Under the pieces are notes generated by a model. It worked only from the letters and a program-made list of their open reading frames with translations, had not been told where the DNA came from and did not search any database. Shown here piece after piece: positions 22,839 to 23,632 of a DNA stretch of 23,632 nt; position 1 is the stretch's first letter; each line of letters starts with the position of its first letter. The position numbers and the translations under genes were made by a program. Location of the stretch: assembly GCA_964606735.1 (NCBI GenBank), contig CAZSHI010000034.1:1-23632 (forward strand). Direction: 5' to 3'. The stretch is from UBA5109 sp964606735. Its GTDB lineage: Bacteria; Pseudomonadota; Gammaproteobacteria; Pseudomonadales; Pseudohongiellaceae.

Positions 22839-23415
22839 AAAATTTGAGACGATAAATTTTTTCGGCCTTTATACCTGGCTGATGCTTGTAACCATTTGTC
22901 TTTCTTTTTATTTTTTCAATGCTGATTTTTTTGACCCGCGCAACATCCGTGAATTTTTTAGTCGCAACCTGATTCCGGGGCTGAGTGTCTATTTCATCAT
23001 ATCCACTTTACGTGGATTTACCTTGATTCCCTCAACGCCCATTGTACTGGCTGGCATACTGGCCTTTCCTCCCCTGCCACTTTTCCTGGTTAATCAGCTG
23101 GCGGTATACAGCTCGTCGGCTATTGTCTACTACATGGCACGGTACCTTCGCTTCGATCAATTTTTTCACGAGCATTATGATACGCAGGTGAAAAAACTAA
23201 CCTCCCTGCTGCACAAAAAAGAGATGCCCGTGATTGCAGCCTGGGGCTTTACCCCGGTTGTACCCAGTGACCTGATTGTCTATGTCTGTAGCGTACTGCG
23301 AATCAGTGTGCTCAAGACCCTGACCGGGATTTCCATTGGCGAAGGTGTCATCTGTGCGATTTATATCTTCGGCGGTTCCTTCAGCCTGAATGCCCTGTTT
23401 GACTCCCTTTCCTAA
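22819..23415 (+). CDS. VTT-domain (DedA/TVP38-like) membrane protein
   Basis: The 198-residue protein has about five hydrophobic segments. The central part shows the VTT (SNARE-associated/DedA superfamily) features: LRGFTLIPSTPIVLAGILAF (about residues 64-83), the half-membrane loop of the domain, and AAWGFTPVVPSDLIVYVCS (about 139-157) for the second repeat with the conserved Pro. The start is GTG 22819 inside the methyltransferase gene, a 20-base overlap, so the two are coupled. VTT/DedA proteins are implicated in lipid translocation across membranes. Next to a PmtA-like enzyme this suggests a lipid-head-group modification and movement unit. This is an inference. Confidence 0.8.
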   Translation: MSNKKLEKFETINFFGLYTWLMLVTICLSFYFFNADFFDPRNIREFFSRNLIPGLSVYFIISTLRGFTLIPSTPIVLAGILAFPPLPLFLVNQLAVYSSSAIVYYMARYLRFDQFFHEHYDTQVKKLTSLLHKKEMPVIAAWGFTPVVPSDLIVYVCSVLRISVLKTLTGISIGEGVICAIYIFGGSFSLNALFDSLS

Positions 23416-23422
23416 TCAATAA

Positions 23423-23441
23423 CTACTTGTTAAATAAGTAG
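23423..23441 (+). terminator. Weak hairpin after the VTT gene
   Basis: CTACTT (23423-23428) and AAGTAG (23436-23441) form a 6-bp stem with a 7-base loop, followed by AATTTCATT. This is weak for an intrinsic terminator but lies directly after the stop codon at 23415. Confidence 0.3.
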
Positions 23442-23450
23442 AATTTCATT

Positions 23451-23470
23451 CATTCAGCTACCATTCAGCT
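23451..23470 (+). promoter_or_regulatory. Tandem 11-bp-spaced direct repeat, response-regulator-like operator
   Basis: CATTCAGCT occurs at 23451-23459 and 23462-23470, exactly 11 bases apart, one helical turn, as in OmpR/PhoB-family binding sites. TATACA (23492-23497) lies about 22 bases further on and could be a -10 element, so the repeats would replace the -35 site of an activated promoter for the lipoprotein gene. Confidence 0.4.
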
Positions 23471-23479
23471 TACCCTTCT

Positions 23480-23507
23480 ACAATGAAAGCTTATACACAA
23501 TGAAAGC
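23480..23507 (+). repeat. 11-bp direct repeat upstream of the lipoprotein gene
   Basis: ACAATGAAAGC occurs at 23480-23490 and 23497-23507, 17 bases apart. The copies flank the possible -10 element. This set differs from the CATTCAGCT pair just upstream and could be a second operator or a local duplication. Confidence 0.5.
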
Positions 23508-23552
23508 ATTGGTAGCGGCCCGCCGGCCCTGCCAGGCAGCGGGGAGGTCAAC

Positions 23553-23632
23553 ATGTTTGGTAACTTCTCATGGTCCTGCAGTAGACTGATTGCTGTATTT
23601 TCCTTGCCCGTATTACTGGCCACAGGCTGCTC
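23553..23632 (+). CDS. Lipoprotein, 5' part only (continues beyond window end)
   Basis: ATG 23553 follows GGGGAGG by about 6 bases. The 26 visible codons encode a signal sequence with a lipobox, SLPVLLATGCS, so the mature protein would start at the Cys (about residue 26) and be acylated. Nothing of the mature protein is visible, so the family cannot be named. Two sets of direct repeats upstream suggest it is regulated. Confidence 0.7.
   Translation, partial: MFGNFSWSCSRLIAVFSLPVLLATGC

Overview
The window looks like a chromosomal segment of a Gram-negative, probably marine or aquatic gammaproteobacterium. Evidence: most genes encode proteins with Sec signal peptides or lipoboxes, there is a TonB-dependent receptor, a DUF2490 outer-membrane protein and a type IV pilin, the Shine-Dalgarno sites are AGGAG-like, and the family mix (DUF6152, Vgb-like/cytochrome c proteins, exported hydrolases, sulfatase) is typical of oligotrophic marine gammaproteobacteria such as OM182/Pseudohongiella-like groups. 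The lineage is an inference from gene content only. No tRNA, rRNA, CRISPR array, transposase or phage gene was seen.

Layout. (1) 1-2257, AT-rich: the 5' part of a secreted protein gene (minus), a DUF2256 zinc-ribbon gene (minus), then a DUF3429 membrane protein gene overlapping an SDR gene by ATGA (plus), closed by a likely terminator. (2) 2380-2847 (minus): a nearly complete type IV pilin gene broken by one in-frame amber codon. (3) 3020-7552 (minus): exported proteins, namely an FAH-family enzyme with a signal peptide, a GlcG/HbpS-like protein, a small secreted beta-sandwich protein, a DUF6152 protein fused to a second conserved domain, and a DUF2490 protein preceded by an unannotated 36-codon membrane peptide gene whose stop abuts the next start. 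(4) 7902-17553 (mostly plus): a DUF7931-like protein, an exported Abhydrolase_10 protein, a GFA-family protein (minus), then a tightly spaced run of lipoprotein amidase, SRAP/YedK peptidase, TauE/SafE transporter, a secreted protein whose only plausible start codon is ATA, a 704-residue exported protein with a regulatory-like domain, a heme c site and a propeller, a DUF6152 protein, and a separate homologue of the domain fused to DUF6152 in region 3. (5) 17567-22051 (minus): sulfatase, TonB receptor with a strong intrinsic terminator, and a TPR protein. (6) 22199-23632 (plus): a sigma70 promoter driving a PmtA-like methyltransferase overlapped by a VTT/DedA-type membrane protein, then a lipoprotein gene cut by the window end, preceded by two sets of direct repeats.

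How they may work together. Nearly everything from 3 kb to 22 kb acts at or beyond the inner membrane. The two DUF6152 loci, the heme c/propeller protein, the exported FAH, GlcG-like, amidase and alpha/beta hydrolase proteins suggest periplasmic processing of organic substrates, and the sulfatase/TonB pair suggests use of sulfated compounds. Substrates cannot be read from the sequence. The strongest surprises are the amber-interrupted pilin, the ATA-start gene, the hidden 36-aa gene, and the fused versus split DUF6152 partner.
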